A DNA stretch of 64,000 nt from NCBI GenBank assembly GCA_040509495.1, contig JBEVKW010000469.1:1-64000 (forward strand). The letters are read 5' to 3'. Source of the DNA: Terrimonas_A sp040509495 (lineage in GTDB: Bacteria > Bacteroidota > Bacteroidia > Chitinophagales > Chitinophagaceae). Shown here in pieces: positions 17,501 to 25,462 of the stretch; position 1 is the first letter of the stretch, and each line of letters begins with the position of its first letter. The position numbers were made by a program, and so were the translations under genes. The notes under the pieces are model-generated. The model was given only the letters and a program-made list of their open reading frames with translations, was not told the origin of the DNA and made no database searches.

Positions 17501-18205
17501 CTAACCTATCACCAGAAATTCAACATAAATTCCCAGCAAAACATGCCATACTAAATAATGGCCGCATCTTACCATCAAAGCAGCAAACCAGCCGGACTTC
17601 CGCAGAAAATAGATCGCCAGTAAGTTGAAAGCAAATCCGCTTACAGTGGAATAGATAACGAGAGCCACCGATCCATCAGGCATTTGCTCAAGTGGTTCGT
17701 ACAATGCCAGCATGGAAGCTGATACCCAGAATACGATCTCTGCAATTTTTGAAGTACCCATTCTGCGTGTGATCGTCATTATAATTGTCATCGGTAACAA
17801 CTTGAACAGCACGTCAACATATATCGCACCACAGAAATACAAAAAAATGGAATGAGGAAAGGGCTGAAGAAAGGGAGGTAACTCCTTATAAGGCGGATGT
17901 TGTAAAATCAGTTCGAATACCACCACATCTGCCACACCAAACAGAAACCCTATACATAAAGGCAGCATAAAACGCGATCTGTTACTGATCCCTGGATCCA
18001 GCCAGTCAGGAAAACCCGCTGCACGCTGCAGGAATAATGCGCCCAACGCGAAAAGCCAGATCACCAGCATATTCCACCCCACGAGGCGGATGCTGTTATT
18101 TCCTCCCTCCCACCGGAGACTCTCCAGTACCGATATGGCAAGAAATACCAACAAGACAAGATAGCTGATCAAAGAGCTTCTCAGAGAGGCGGCTGACTGG
18201 CGCAT
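17501..18205 (-). CDS. Hypothetical polytopic membrane protein, 234 aa (CPBP-like possible)
   Basis: This protein has about seven transmembrane helices. The last helix carries a pattern with RCGHYLVWHVLLGIY, which recalls the final conserved helix of CPBP/CAAX-type intramembrane proteases, but the paired glutamates (EExxxR) of that family are not seen, so the similarity is weak. It is the first gene of a two-gene minus-strand unit with the 144-aa membrane protein. Function unknown. Confidence 0.6.
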   Translation of the reverse strand: MRQSAASLRSSLISYLVLLVFLAISVLESLRWEGGNNSIRLVGWNMLVIWLFALGALFLQRAAGFPDWLDPGISNRSRFMLPLCIGFLFGVADVVVFELILQHPPYKELPPFLQPFPHSIFLYFCGAIYVDVLFKLLPMTIIMTITRRMGTSKIAEIVFWVSASMLALYEPLEQMPDGSVALVIYSTVSGFAFNLLAIYFLRKSGWFAALMVRCGHYLVWHVLLGIYVEFLVIG

Positions 18206-18346
18206 TTCGTTTTATCTAAAACTAGCATTCACCAGTGAAGCTGAAAAACATGCAATATATGAATTGAGTTTTTTACCAACTGAGATGCCCGCACTTTCAA
18301 GCTTCTGTGAATGATCTCTACCACTCGATCGATCGTTCTGTACAGA

Positions 18347-19027
18347 TCACACTCTCTTCATAAAGTAAAAATGCATCGGCCGGCTCTCTGTGAAACCGAG
18401 ACGTTTATACAAGGCGATAGCCCTTTCGTTATCATCCCGTGAATGCAAAAAGGCCCGTTGTCCCTGTTCACGGATAAGATACAACTGGTGGGTTATAAGC
18501 GCTGCGGCAAACCCTTTACCCAGATGATCAGGGTGGGTGCATACCGCACTGACCTCGGAATAATTAGCCGGATGCAGCCTTTGCCCCGTCATGGCCGCAA
18601 GCCGTCCATTTTCAAACACACCATAGTAGTGGCCGAATTCTATAGTGCGTAAGCTGAATGGACCGGGTTTGGTGAGTTGAGCAAGCTGTATCATTTCTTC
18701 AACGTTGGTCCCGTCCAGCAGGACCGGAGTAATTGCAGATCTTTCCGGAAGCTCATCAGCGGTAAATACAAATTGAAGCCCGGGTATAGAAGCTACTACC
18801 TGCCAACCCGGCGGTTGTTCGATCGGCTCCGGCGTTGCGTACAAAATCCTGCGGCCGGAAGGAAACAGGTCATACAGGTCCGAAAAGCCTTTGCTGTAAT
18901 TGGTCGGGAAACCAACAAAAGGAGAAACAGCTTCGTCAAAATACTTTACCTGGTCTGTTCCAGCACCAAGATGAGCATCACGTAACAGTAGCGCATTATA
19001 CACGGGATTATACAGCAAGTCTTCCAT
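18347..19027 (-). CDS. GNAT-family N-acetyltransferase
   Basis: This 226-aa protein has a C-terminal GNAT (FR47-like) domain transferring an acetyl group from acetyl-CoA to an amine. The acetyl-CoA pyrophosphate-binding signature is in HPDHLGKGFAAALI near residue 170, preceded by the β4 strand VSAVCTH and followed by NERAIALYKRLGF. The first 110 residues form a less conserved domain that probably holds the acceptor. It is divergent from the TetR gene at 19141, with 113 bp between. Acceptor unknown. Confidence 0.85.
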   Translation of the reverse strand: MEDLLYNPVYNALLLRDAHLGAGTDQVKYFDEAVSPFVGFPTNYSKGFSDLYDLFPSGRRILYATPEPIEQPPGWQVVASIPGLQFVFTADELPERSAITPVLLDGTNVEEMIQLAQLTKPGPFSLRTIEFGHYYGVFENGRLAAMTGQRLHPANYSEVSAVCTHPDHLGKGFAAALITHQLYLIREQGQRAFLHSRDDNERAIALYKRLGFTESRPMHFYFMKRV

Positions 19028-19140
19028 ACCGGCAAATGTACGAAGCCGATGATTCTGATTCTTGCGGTGTTAAAAATCCGGTCTCATATCTCTCATCCAG
19101 TATATTTGCCTGTCACAAAAAAGTACCAAACAGTCTTTTT

Positions 19141-19731
19141 ATGAAGAAATCCGAAGCGACCCGGCTCAATATCCTGCAAAAAGCGTTTGAGCTGATCTAT
19201 ATAAAAGGCTACCAGACAACCAGTATTGATGAGATCATCGCAACCACCCAGGTTACAAAAGGTGCTTTTTTTTATCACTTTAAGAATAAAGATGAAATGG
19301 GGCTTGCAATCATTAATGAATTGCTAAAGCCTGTATTGAACAACAGCTTTATTGATCCGCTGACCAATCAGCCCGATCCGCTGGAAGCTATTTACAAGAT
19401 GATGCACTACCTGCTGATCGAAAACAAATTCCTTAAACCCGAATATGGTTGCCCTGCCGCAAACTTCACACAGGAGATGGGTTCCTGGAATACAGACTTC
19501 AATAATGCACTGAACGAGCTGAGCAAACAGTGGCAAAAAGCAATGACCCATGCCATTGATAAAGGAAAGAAAGACGGTATTGTAAGAAGCGATGTAATAG
19601 CAAAACAGGTAACCACGTTCGTACTGTCAGGTTATTGGGGTGTTCGAAATCTTGGCAAGCTTGGTAATAGTAAAAGCGTTTATTCCGCCTACCTGAAAGA
19701 GCTGAAAAACTACCTCTCTCTATTGAAATAA
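19141..19731 (+). CDS. TetR-family transcriptional regulator
   Basis: This 196-aa regulator uses ATG 19141; the longer frame upstream runs through the divergent GNAT gene and is not used. The N-terminal helix-turn-helix spans about residues 8-54 (TTSIDEIIATTQVTKGAFFYHF). The C-terminal ligand domain resembles TetR_C_6 / AcrR-type proteins (ENKFLKPEYGCPAANF near 98-113, with a cysteine that may matter for sensing). A perfect 22-bp palindrome lies 14 bp after its stop and before the next operon, so it probably represses the membrane/rhodanese genes downstream. Confidence 0.9.
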   Translation: MKKSEATRLNILQKAFELIYIKGYQTTSIDEIIATTQVTKGAFFYHFKNKDEMGLAIINELLKPVLNNSFIDPLTNQPDPLEAIYKMMHYLLIENKFLKPEYGCPAANFTQEMGSWNTDFNNALNELSKQWQKAMTHAIDKGKKDGIVRSDVIAKQVTTFVLSGYWGVRNLGKLGNSKSVYSAYLKELKNYLSLLK

Positions 19732-19744
19732 TTTTTTTGATCAG

Positions 19745-19778
19745 AAACATACTAATTAGTATGTTTTTAATACTTTTG
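19745..19778 (+). promoter_or_regulatory. 22-bp palindromic operator overlapping a promoter
   Basis: Bases 19745-19766 form a perfect palindrome with half-site AAACATACTAA. It is followed directly by TACTTTTG (19771-19778), a full match to the Bacteroidota TAnnTTTG -7 box. The palindrome thus covers the -33 to -12 region, as expected for a repressor site that blocks polymerase. The neighbouring TetR protein is the obvious ligand. ATG 19800 follows about 15 nt after the predicted start site. Confidence 0.75.
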
Positions 19779-19799
19779 CTTTGCACCGACAGAAAAGAT

Positions 19800-20258
19800 A
19801 TGTATCAAACTCTGACCTTTTACCATTCATTTTTCCGATGGCTGGTTCTTGCAAGCCTGGTATTAGCAATATATCGGGGATACGCAGGACTTATAAAAAA
19901 TGCAGCGTTCAGCAGAAGTGACAATCTGGTCAGGCACTGGACGGCAACGATCGCACATATCCAGTTAATGATCGGGATCACGCTGTATGCGCAAAGCCCG
20001 GTCATAAAGTACTTTTGGAACAATAAAAGCACGGCGCTCAAAAACCTGGATACAACATTTTTTGCACTAATACATCTTATATTGATGCTTACGGCGATCG
20101 TGTTGATCACAATTGGCTCTGCACTGGCTAAGAGAAGAACTGCAGACAAAGAAAAATTCCGGACAATGCTGACCTGGTTCGCCCTTGCGCTGCTGATCAT
20201 TCTCGCTGCGATCCCCTGGCCATTCTCCCCTTTAGCAAACAGACCTTACTGGAGATAA
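19800..20258 (+). CDS. Four-helix membrane protein, 152 aa, family common in Bacteroidota
   Basis: ATG 19800 is chosen because an earlier in-frame TTG (19737) lies within the operator. The protein has four transmembrane helices (about 10-28, 50-66, 86-110 and 125-140) and histidines near helix ends (YHSFFRW, RHWTATIAHIQ, ALIHLILML), a layout like small b-type cytochromes. Haem binding is only a suggestion. It is the first gene of the operon behind the TetR operator. Confidence 0.7.
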   Translation: MYQTLTFYHSFFRWLVLASLVLAIYRGYAGLIKNAAFSRSDNLVRHWTATIAHIQLMIGITLYAQSPVIKYFWNNKSTALKNLDTTFFALIHLILMLTAIVLITIGSALAKRRTADKEKFRTMLTWFALALLIILAAIPWPFSPLANRPYWR

Positions 20259-20259
20259 T

Positions 20260-20562
20260 ATGATACATCTGTTTAAAACAAAAATTGGCCGTCTGCGCAT
20301 CATTGGATTTCTTGAAGGAATATCCCTGCTTGTGCTGGTATTCATTGCTATGCCGCTGAAATATTTCGCCGACGATCCCGAACTAACATCAACCCTTGGC
20401 AGAATCCATGGCGCCTTATTCCTGCTCTTTTTGTTCAGTACGCTGAGCGTGGCAATTGAACAAAACTGGAAATTCAAAACACTTACATGGAAAGTGATGC
20501 TGGCCTGCTTAATTCCATTCGGGACCTTTTACATCGACTACAAATACCTGAGAAAACAATAG
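20260..20562 (+). CDS. DUF3817 membrane protein
   Basis: This 100-aa protein has three transmembrane helices. The FLEGISLLVLVFIAMPLKY segment (residues 18-36) and GRIHGALFLLFL (about 47-58) are typical of DUF3817, a small family often near redox or transport genes with no known function. It starts one base after the previous stop, with GGAG upstream, indicating coupled translation. Confidence 0.8.
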   Translation: MIHLFKTKIGRLRIIGFLEGISLLVLVFIAMPLKYFADDPELTSTLGRIHGALFLLFLFSTLSVAIEQNWKFKTLTWKVMLACLIPFGTFYIDYKYLRKQ

Positions 20563-20566
20563 ACTG

Positions 20567-20929
20567 ATGAGATCCATTTTAGTTATCGGTGGAGCACTGG
20601 TATTAATTTATTTATGTTACCGGACATACTGTGTGCTGACGCTGGACAGGGGGCTTGAAAACAGAATTGCCACGGGGGCAATAATTTTAGATGTAAGAAC
20701 TGAGCAGGAATTCAATACAGGCCATATAGAAGGAGCGATCAATATTTCACTCGGAACGATCAGGGAAAGATATACGGAACTTGATCCTTCGAAAACATAC
20801 ATCACCGTTTGTTCTCATGGCTTGCGAAGTGTAAAGGCGGAAAATATTCTGAAGGAACGCGGGTTTAAATATGTGTTTAACGGAGGAGCATGGACTGACC
20901 TGGAAAAGATCGTTGCAAAGAAAAAATAA
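20567..20929 (+). CDS. Membrane-anchored rhodanese-like protein
   Basis: This 120-aa protein has an N-terminal transmembrane helix (about residues 3-24) followed by a single rhodanese domain. The family CH2A motif (LDVRTEQEFNTGHIEGAINI, 41-60) and the active-site loop VCSHGLRS with Cys82 are present, so persulfide chemistry is possible. It is the third gene of the TetR-controlled unit, 4 bp after DUF3817. The set suggests a membrane-linked response to a reactive sulfur or electrophilic compound; this is inferred from content only. Confidence 0.85.
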   Translation: MRSILVIGGALVLIYLCYRTYCVLTLDRGLENRIATGAIILDVRTEQEFNTGHIEGAINISLGTIRERYTELDPSKTYITVCSHGLRSVKAENILKERGFKYVFNGGAWTDLEKIVAKKK

Positions 20930-21030
20930 CAGAAAGGCAGACACGTCCTGGCAGAACTTCATAATTTCCCGCCTGCAGCAGGATCATGTATTTTTATTGA
21001 CACTGCAATCAATTCTTCAACCCAGGTGAT

Positions 21031-21580
21031 ATGTCAGAAAAAGTATTATTAATTCCAGAAAAGGCAGATAGCGAAACACATGGAGTTGCGGCTGCCTTGG
21101 CAGACCCGTCAGAAAGCCGGGGAATTACTGAATAAAAGAGGATGATCTTGATGGCCAGCAACTGACAGTTTATGGTAATCAGACATCCTCACTCATCCTT
21201 GCGCAGATCTACGACCTTGAACTAATATCGCCGGATGATTCTTTAATTGCAAACCTGGATCAAAGGTGGACACAGCGGAATATAAAGCTTTCAGAAGCGG
21301 GCAAAGTTAGTCACAGTAGCTTTCCCGTATTTATCAAACCTGTTGTTCCCAAACAATTCCAGGCGGCCATATTTATTCGCATGCGGAGTTTCAAAAGGCT
21401 GAAGAGGGCCTTCCTGAAACCGAACCAGTGCTGGTTTCGTAGATAATTCCGTTATACGGGCGGAGGCCCGGGCGTTATAATGAATAATACCATCTGTGAT
21501 ATCGCTTTCTATGAAGGAAGCGGCAACCTACAACAAGCTATTTTATTCTTAGAATCTTTCCTTCGTACAAACGCGGAGGA
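21031..21580 (+). pseudogene. Decayed ATP-grasp-type gene
   Basis: Pieces of one protein can be read in order but in different frames. MSEKVLLIPEK starts at 21031 and stops at 21133. From about 21141 comes LTVYGNQTSSLILAQIYD, then ISPDDSLIANLDQRWT and SFPVFIKPVVPKQF. A frameshift near 21377 leads to HAEFQKAEEGLPETEPVLVS ending at TAG 21439. A further shifted piece around 21480-21560 reads ICDIAFYEGSGNLQQA. Restoring single T bases at two TT sites would reopen the frame. The pieces recall ATP-grasp ligase-like proteins. There are at least three disruptions and the C-terminus is lost, so it is dead. Confidence 0.65.
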
Positions 21581-22026
21581 GGGAACCTGGGCCAGTCGCT
21601 CAAAAGATTTATCACCCTCAGCGTGTCAGCTTGTCACCATTTTTCACTGCCTAAAATCCCGTCGAACTTTGGACGGCCAAAGGACGACCAAGAGACGAAC
21701 TAACGACGACCAACAACCATTTCAAGAACACGCGAAGTTTGACCCTGAATGATTATCATCAGTCAACACATCAGCTGGCTTCGCGTGCCAGAATGTCGTA
21801 TCTAAGGAGCATATATCGCTTCAAGGCGTGCTCACGTTTTTTGTGCCCGATCAGACAGCTATCGCTTAAAAAGTTTTAAGTGAACAAGTGATAATAACCC
21901 GTTTGCAGAATACCGGCAAGCCTGATTACATCAGGCGAGGGACCGAAGCAAACCTTTAAACTTTTAAACAACCATCCCACAACTTTTACGCTTGATCCAA
22001 AATAAATAGCTTTTACCAGTCCACGC
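21581..22026. other. Intergenic stretch without recognised genes
   Basis: No credible gene, RNA or promoter was seen here. The composition is mixed and the stretch follows the decayed gene, so it is probably more eroded sequence. Confidence 0.5.
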
Positions 22027-22057
22027 AAAAAAAGGAACGGGCAAGACTACCCATTCC
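22027..22057 (-). terminator. Intrinsic terminator downstream of selD
   Basis: Read on the minus strand, GGAATGGG and CCCGTTCC (22057-22034) form an 8-bp stem with one G-T pair and an 8-nt loop, followed by seven T (22033-22027). It lies about 160 nt after the selD stop and fits the end of the mnmH-selD transcript. Confidence 0.8.
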
Positions 22058-22215
22058 GTGTTTATTGCTTGTTAAAAATGAAAGATATATAGTGCCGGGT
22101 TGCCCCTTTACCTTTTAACATTGACACATTACAACTGAAATACATTCTCCCTCCTTCCATTCTCCGCTCCATCTTCCACACAAATATACCAGAAAGGCCA
22201 TCAGGAAGCACGGGA

Positions 22216-23274
22216 TCATCTTACAGTGATAAGTTCATCCCCGGTTTTTTCCACGATCCTTCCAAACGACCTGCAACATTCTTCCGCTATTGCTTTCTTC
22301 CGCAAGAGCTGTTCAAACTCAGGGGCATGGGCCTCTTCTACTGCCACGAGTAATCCGCCACTTGTCTGAGGATCTGCGAGCAGATAACGTTGCTGGTCTG
22401 ACAGCTGACTGATCTTATGGCCATAGCTATTCCAGTTGCGCGTTGTTCCGCCCGGATAACACCGTTGCTCAAGGTAACCGTTCAATGACGGAATAACCGG
22501 CACCTTATCCATTTCGATTTCCGCTGCGACGCCACTTCCTTCACACATTTCGGATAAATGCCCGAGCAACCCGAAACCAGTGACGTCTGTCATCGCTTTT
22601 ACATAATGAAGCTGTCCAAAATCTTCACCGGCACTATTCAACGTCACCATACTTTTCAGTGCGATGGCCGCATCCTCGTCTTTCAGTAAGCCTTTCTTTT
22701 GTGCGGTGGAAAGGATCCCAACGCCCAATGCTTTGGTGAGGTAGAGACGGCAACCTTTGGTGGCCGTTGAGTTTTGTTTAAGATGACCGATACTGACCAT
22801 ACCGTTGACAGCGAGACCGAAGACCGGTTCGGGACAGTCGATGCTATGACCGCCCGCCAGCGTGATGCCTGCTGCCGTGCAAATGGCTCTTGATCCTTCC
22901 AATACCTGCTGGGCGATCTCCGGCGCCAGTTTATCGATCGGCCAGCCCAGTATCGCGATCGCGAGCACTGGCTTACCTCCCATGGCGTACACATCGCTGA
23001 TCGCATTGGCAGAAGCGATCCTGCCAAAATCGTACGCATCATCCACGATCGGCATAAAGAAATCAGTAGTGGAGATCAGCGCAGTGCCATTTCCCAGGTC
23101 AAGCACGGCTGCATCATCACGCTTATCATTTCCAACCAGGAGACGGGCATCAGGCATTGACGCAGATGTGCTGTGAAGTATCCTGTCGAGTATGGCAGGA
23201 CTGATCTTACAACCGCATCCTGCGCCGTGTGAATAAGCAGTAAGTTTTATATTATCCGGATTATTCGTGCTCAT
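22216..23274 (-). CDS. selD: Selenide, water dikinase SelD
   Basis: This 352-aa enzyme makes selenophosphate from selenide and ATP. ATG 23274 (MSTNNPDNIK) is preferred to an upstream extension that overlaps the preceding gene's end. The active site GAGCGCKIS carries Cys20 and Lys23, matching Cys17 and Lys20 of the E. coli enzyme; it is a cysteine, not selenocysteine, form. The ATP-binding DDAAVLDLG segment and the late DPQTSGGLL motif are present. It follows mnmH by 25 bp, so its product is most simply used for tRNA selenouridine. Confidence 0.93.
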   Translation of the reverse strand: MSTNNPDNIKLTAYSHGAGCGCKISPAILDRILHSTSASMPDARLLVGNDKRDDAAVLDLGNGTALISTTDFFMPIVDDAYDFGRIASANAISDVYAMGGKPVLAIAILGWPIDKLAPEIAQQVLEGSRAICTAAGITLAGGHSIDCPEPVFGLAVNGMVSIGHLKQNSTATKGCRLYLTKALGVGILSTAQKKGLLKDEDAAIALKSMVTLNSAGEDFGQLHYVKAMTDVTGFGLLGHLSEMCEGSGVAAEIEMDKVPVIPSLNGYLEQRCYPGGTTRNWNSYGHKISQLSDQQRYLLADPQTSGGLLVAVEEAHAPEFEQLLRKKAIAEECCRSFGRIVEKTGDELITVR

Positions 23275-23299
23275 TGTTTTGAAAATTTTGAAGATGCTT

Positions 23300-24328
23300 T
23301 TATTGTTCTGCTTCCTGCGCTGCATTCAAAAGCGCGGATGCTTGCATTGAGATATCCTGATGGTGGAGGCTTACGGGAATCACGAGATGAGGCGAGCGAT
23401 CCGCGATCCCCTTCTTATAGGTCTTGTCATAATAAACAATCACCTGTTTTACGAAATCGTCCATCCTGTCTTCCTGTATGGCTGCAATGGCCTTTTTTGT
23501 TTGATCGGGTCCAAGTCTTTTCCGGATCCGTTGCGTGCATTCGATCAGGAATTCTTTATCCAGGGAACCGTACTCCTCTACAAGATTCTGCAACCGGGTT
23601 TCGGGTGGTATGCGAAGATCAAACAATAGTGCCTGCTGAATTTGCTGCCAGAATTTCCTTGGGATGTATCTCTTCCCGATAGAGATACTTTCATCTTCCA
23701 CCCAAATGATATCTGCGCGGAAACGGTTCAATTCAAAAGCCAGGGTGTTTTCAAATTGCTCCTGCGTTGGTTGAACCAGTTTGTTGAGCGAACCGTAGGC
23801 AGATCCCTGGTGCTGTGCAATGTCTTCGAGATCAATAACCGGTTGACCGGTGTTTTTAAGCTGCCTCAGCATTTTTGTTTTGCCGGTACCGGTCATCCCT
23901 CCGATCACTTTCAACTGATATTTTTTTTCGAATTGCTGAAGCGCCCATCTTCTGTAGGCCTTGTAACCGCCCTGCAGAAGATACACATCAAAGCCATAGA
24001 GATTCAGTGCCCAGGCCATTGCGCCACTTCGCATGCCACCCCGCCAGCAATGCAAGGCGATCTTTTTATCCGGCGCAAACGTTAATGCCTGCCGGATAAA
24101 TCCTGACCATTTATTTCCTGTCAGATCAAACCCTAATAATATTGCAGCTTCCTTGCCCACCTGTTTATAGGTTGTGCCGACCTGCACTCTTTCCTCATTG
24201 CTGAAAAGCGGCAGGTTGACTGCACCCGGAATATGCGCCTGCTCAAATTCTGCCGGCGTCCGCACATCAGCCACAGGCATTGAAAAGGAAGGATCGAGGA
24301 GATCGGAAACGTTGATAGAATGAATCAT
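23300..24328 (-). CDS. mnmH: tRNA 2-selenouridine synthase MnmH (SelU)
   Basis: This 342-aa protein replaces sulfur of 2-thiouridine at the tRNA wobble position with selenium from selenophosphate, through a geranylated intermediate. The N-terminal rhodanese domain has the active Cys94 in HCWRGGMRSG. The second domain carries a Walker A motif, GMTGTGKT (about 144-151). Length fits the family. It is transcribed ahead of selD. No selenocysteine genes (selA, selB, tRNA-Sec) are in the window, which supports a tRNA-only selenium use at this locus. Confidence 0.93.
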   Translation of the reverse strand: MIHSINVSDLLDPSFSMPVADVRTPAEFEQAHIPGAVNLPLFSNEERVQVGTTYKQVGKEAAILLGFDLTGNKWSGFIRQALTFAPDKKIALHCWRGGMRSGAMAWALNLYGFDVYLLQGGYKAYRRWALQQFEKKYQLKVIGGMTGTGKTKMLRQLKNTGQPVIDLEDIAQHQGSAYGSLNKLVQPTQEQFENTLAFELNRFRADIIWVEDESISIGKRYIPRKFWQQIQQALLFDLRIPPETRLQNLVEEYGSLDKEFLIECTQRIRKRLGPDQTKKAIAAIQEDRMDDFVKQVIVYYDKTYKKGIADRSPHLVIPVSLHHQDISMQASALLNAAQEAEQ

Positions 24329-24381
24329 TGACAGGTTATCGATGAAGGGTAAAGATATCAGTTATTTCCGCGAGCGAAAAA

Positions 24382-25227
24382 CTAATCGCCGCCAGGCTTT
24401 GCTGCTGAAAGCTCCAGTGAAGACCCGCATTTCTTGCAATACAGGGCATCTGCCTCATGTTCTTCAAAACCGCAGTTCGGGCATGACTCGGATAGGCCGG
24501 TCTTACCTCTGAATGCGAGGGCAAGATCGTGTGTGATAATACCAGTGGGAACGGCAATGATCGAATAACCGATCAGCATAACCAGCGAAGCAAGCAGCTT
24601 TCCAAAAGGAGTGATCGGTGATATATCTCCATATCCAACCGTCGTGATGGTTACAATAGCCCAGTAAACACTTTCGGGAATGCTGTTGAATCCATTTTGC
24701 CTTTTCTCCACGAGGTACATGATCGAGCCAATGATCACGGCTAATGTAAGTACGGTCAATAAGAAGATCGAGATCTTCCGAACGCTGCCTTTCAACGCCT
24801 GCTTCAGGAAGTGTATCTCGGAAATAAAATGCCCCAGTTTAAAGATCCGGAATACCCGTAACAGTCTTAGTGCCCGGAATACGAGCAGCGATTGTGCACC
24901 GGCGAAAAAGATACTGAGATAGGAAGGGATGAGCGCGATGAGATCGACCATACCGAGAAAACTGAATACATAACGCCAGGGACGGCGGATGCTGATCAGT
25001 CTGAGAATGTATTCGAGTGTAAACAGAATCGAAAAGACCCATTCCCAAATAAACAGTGTATCTCCATAACGCTGATGTATAGAGGGAACACTATCCAGCA
25101 TCACCACTACGATGCTGGCAAGGATCACGATCAGCAGGGCAAGATCGAACATCTTACCAGCGGTTGTATTGGCTTCGTAGATAGTTTCGTGCAACCGGGT
25201 GCGCCAGTCTTTTCGGGTTTCTGCCAT
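24382..25227 (-). CDS. Voltage-gated-like potassium channel with C-terminal zinc ribbon
   Basis: This protein of about 281 aa (ATG 25227, MAETRKDW; an upstream in-frame ATG at 25272 is possible) has six transmembrane helices. An arginine-rich S4-like helix (RALRLLRVFRIFK) and the selectivity filter TTVGYGD identify it as a potassium-selective member of the voltage-gated ion channel superfamily. The cytoplasmic tail ends with two Cys-x2-Cys pairs (CPNCGFEE, CKKCGSS), a zinc-ribbon that could act as a ligand- or redox-sensitive gate. It lies upstream of mnmH on the same strand, about 53 bp apart, with no known functional link. Confidence 0.85.
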   Translation of the reverse strand: MAETRKDWRTRLHETIYEANTTAGKMFDLALLIVILASIVVVMLDSVPSIHQRYGDTLFIWEWVFSILFTLEYILRLISIRRPWRYVFSFLGMVDLIALIPSYLSIFFAGAQSLLVFRALRLLRVFRIFKLGHFISEIHFLKQALKGSVRKISIFLLTVLTLAVIIGSIMYLVEKRQNGFNSIPESVYWAIVTITTVGYGDISPITPFGKLLASLVMLIGYSIIAVPTGIITHDLALAFRGKTGLSESCPNCGFEEHEADALYCKKCGSSLELSAAKPGGD

Positions 25228-25462
25228 GGGAGCTGATTGAGTTAATCCCGGCACTTCAGTCCGGGACATCAATCAGTCAATCAATTTTTGAGCCATTGGT
25301 GATTTATACGCTGTTCAGACCGAATAGTAAGGCTGGGAACTGATCCGTATACAAGCCGCCCGGTTAAGGATGACTGGTGTAGTGTTCCGCTACAACAACC
25401 TGTTGCCAGAGGCTGATCTGGGGGATCTGCGGAAACCCATGCCATTTGATCTTAACGCTTGC

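Noticed and set aside
17501..18205. Firm CAAX-protease (CPBP) assignment
   Set aside because: The paired-glutamate catalytic motif was not found; only the last helix is suggestive.
21480..21752. 90-codon frame as an independent gene
   Set aside because: Its first third matches the continuing fragments of the decayed ATP-grasp gene and the rest is out of frame or random.
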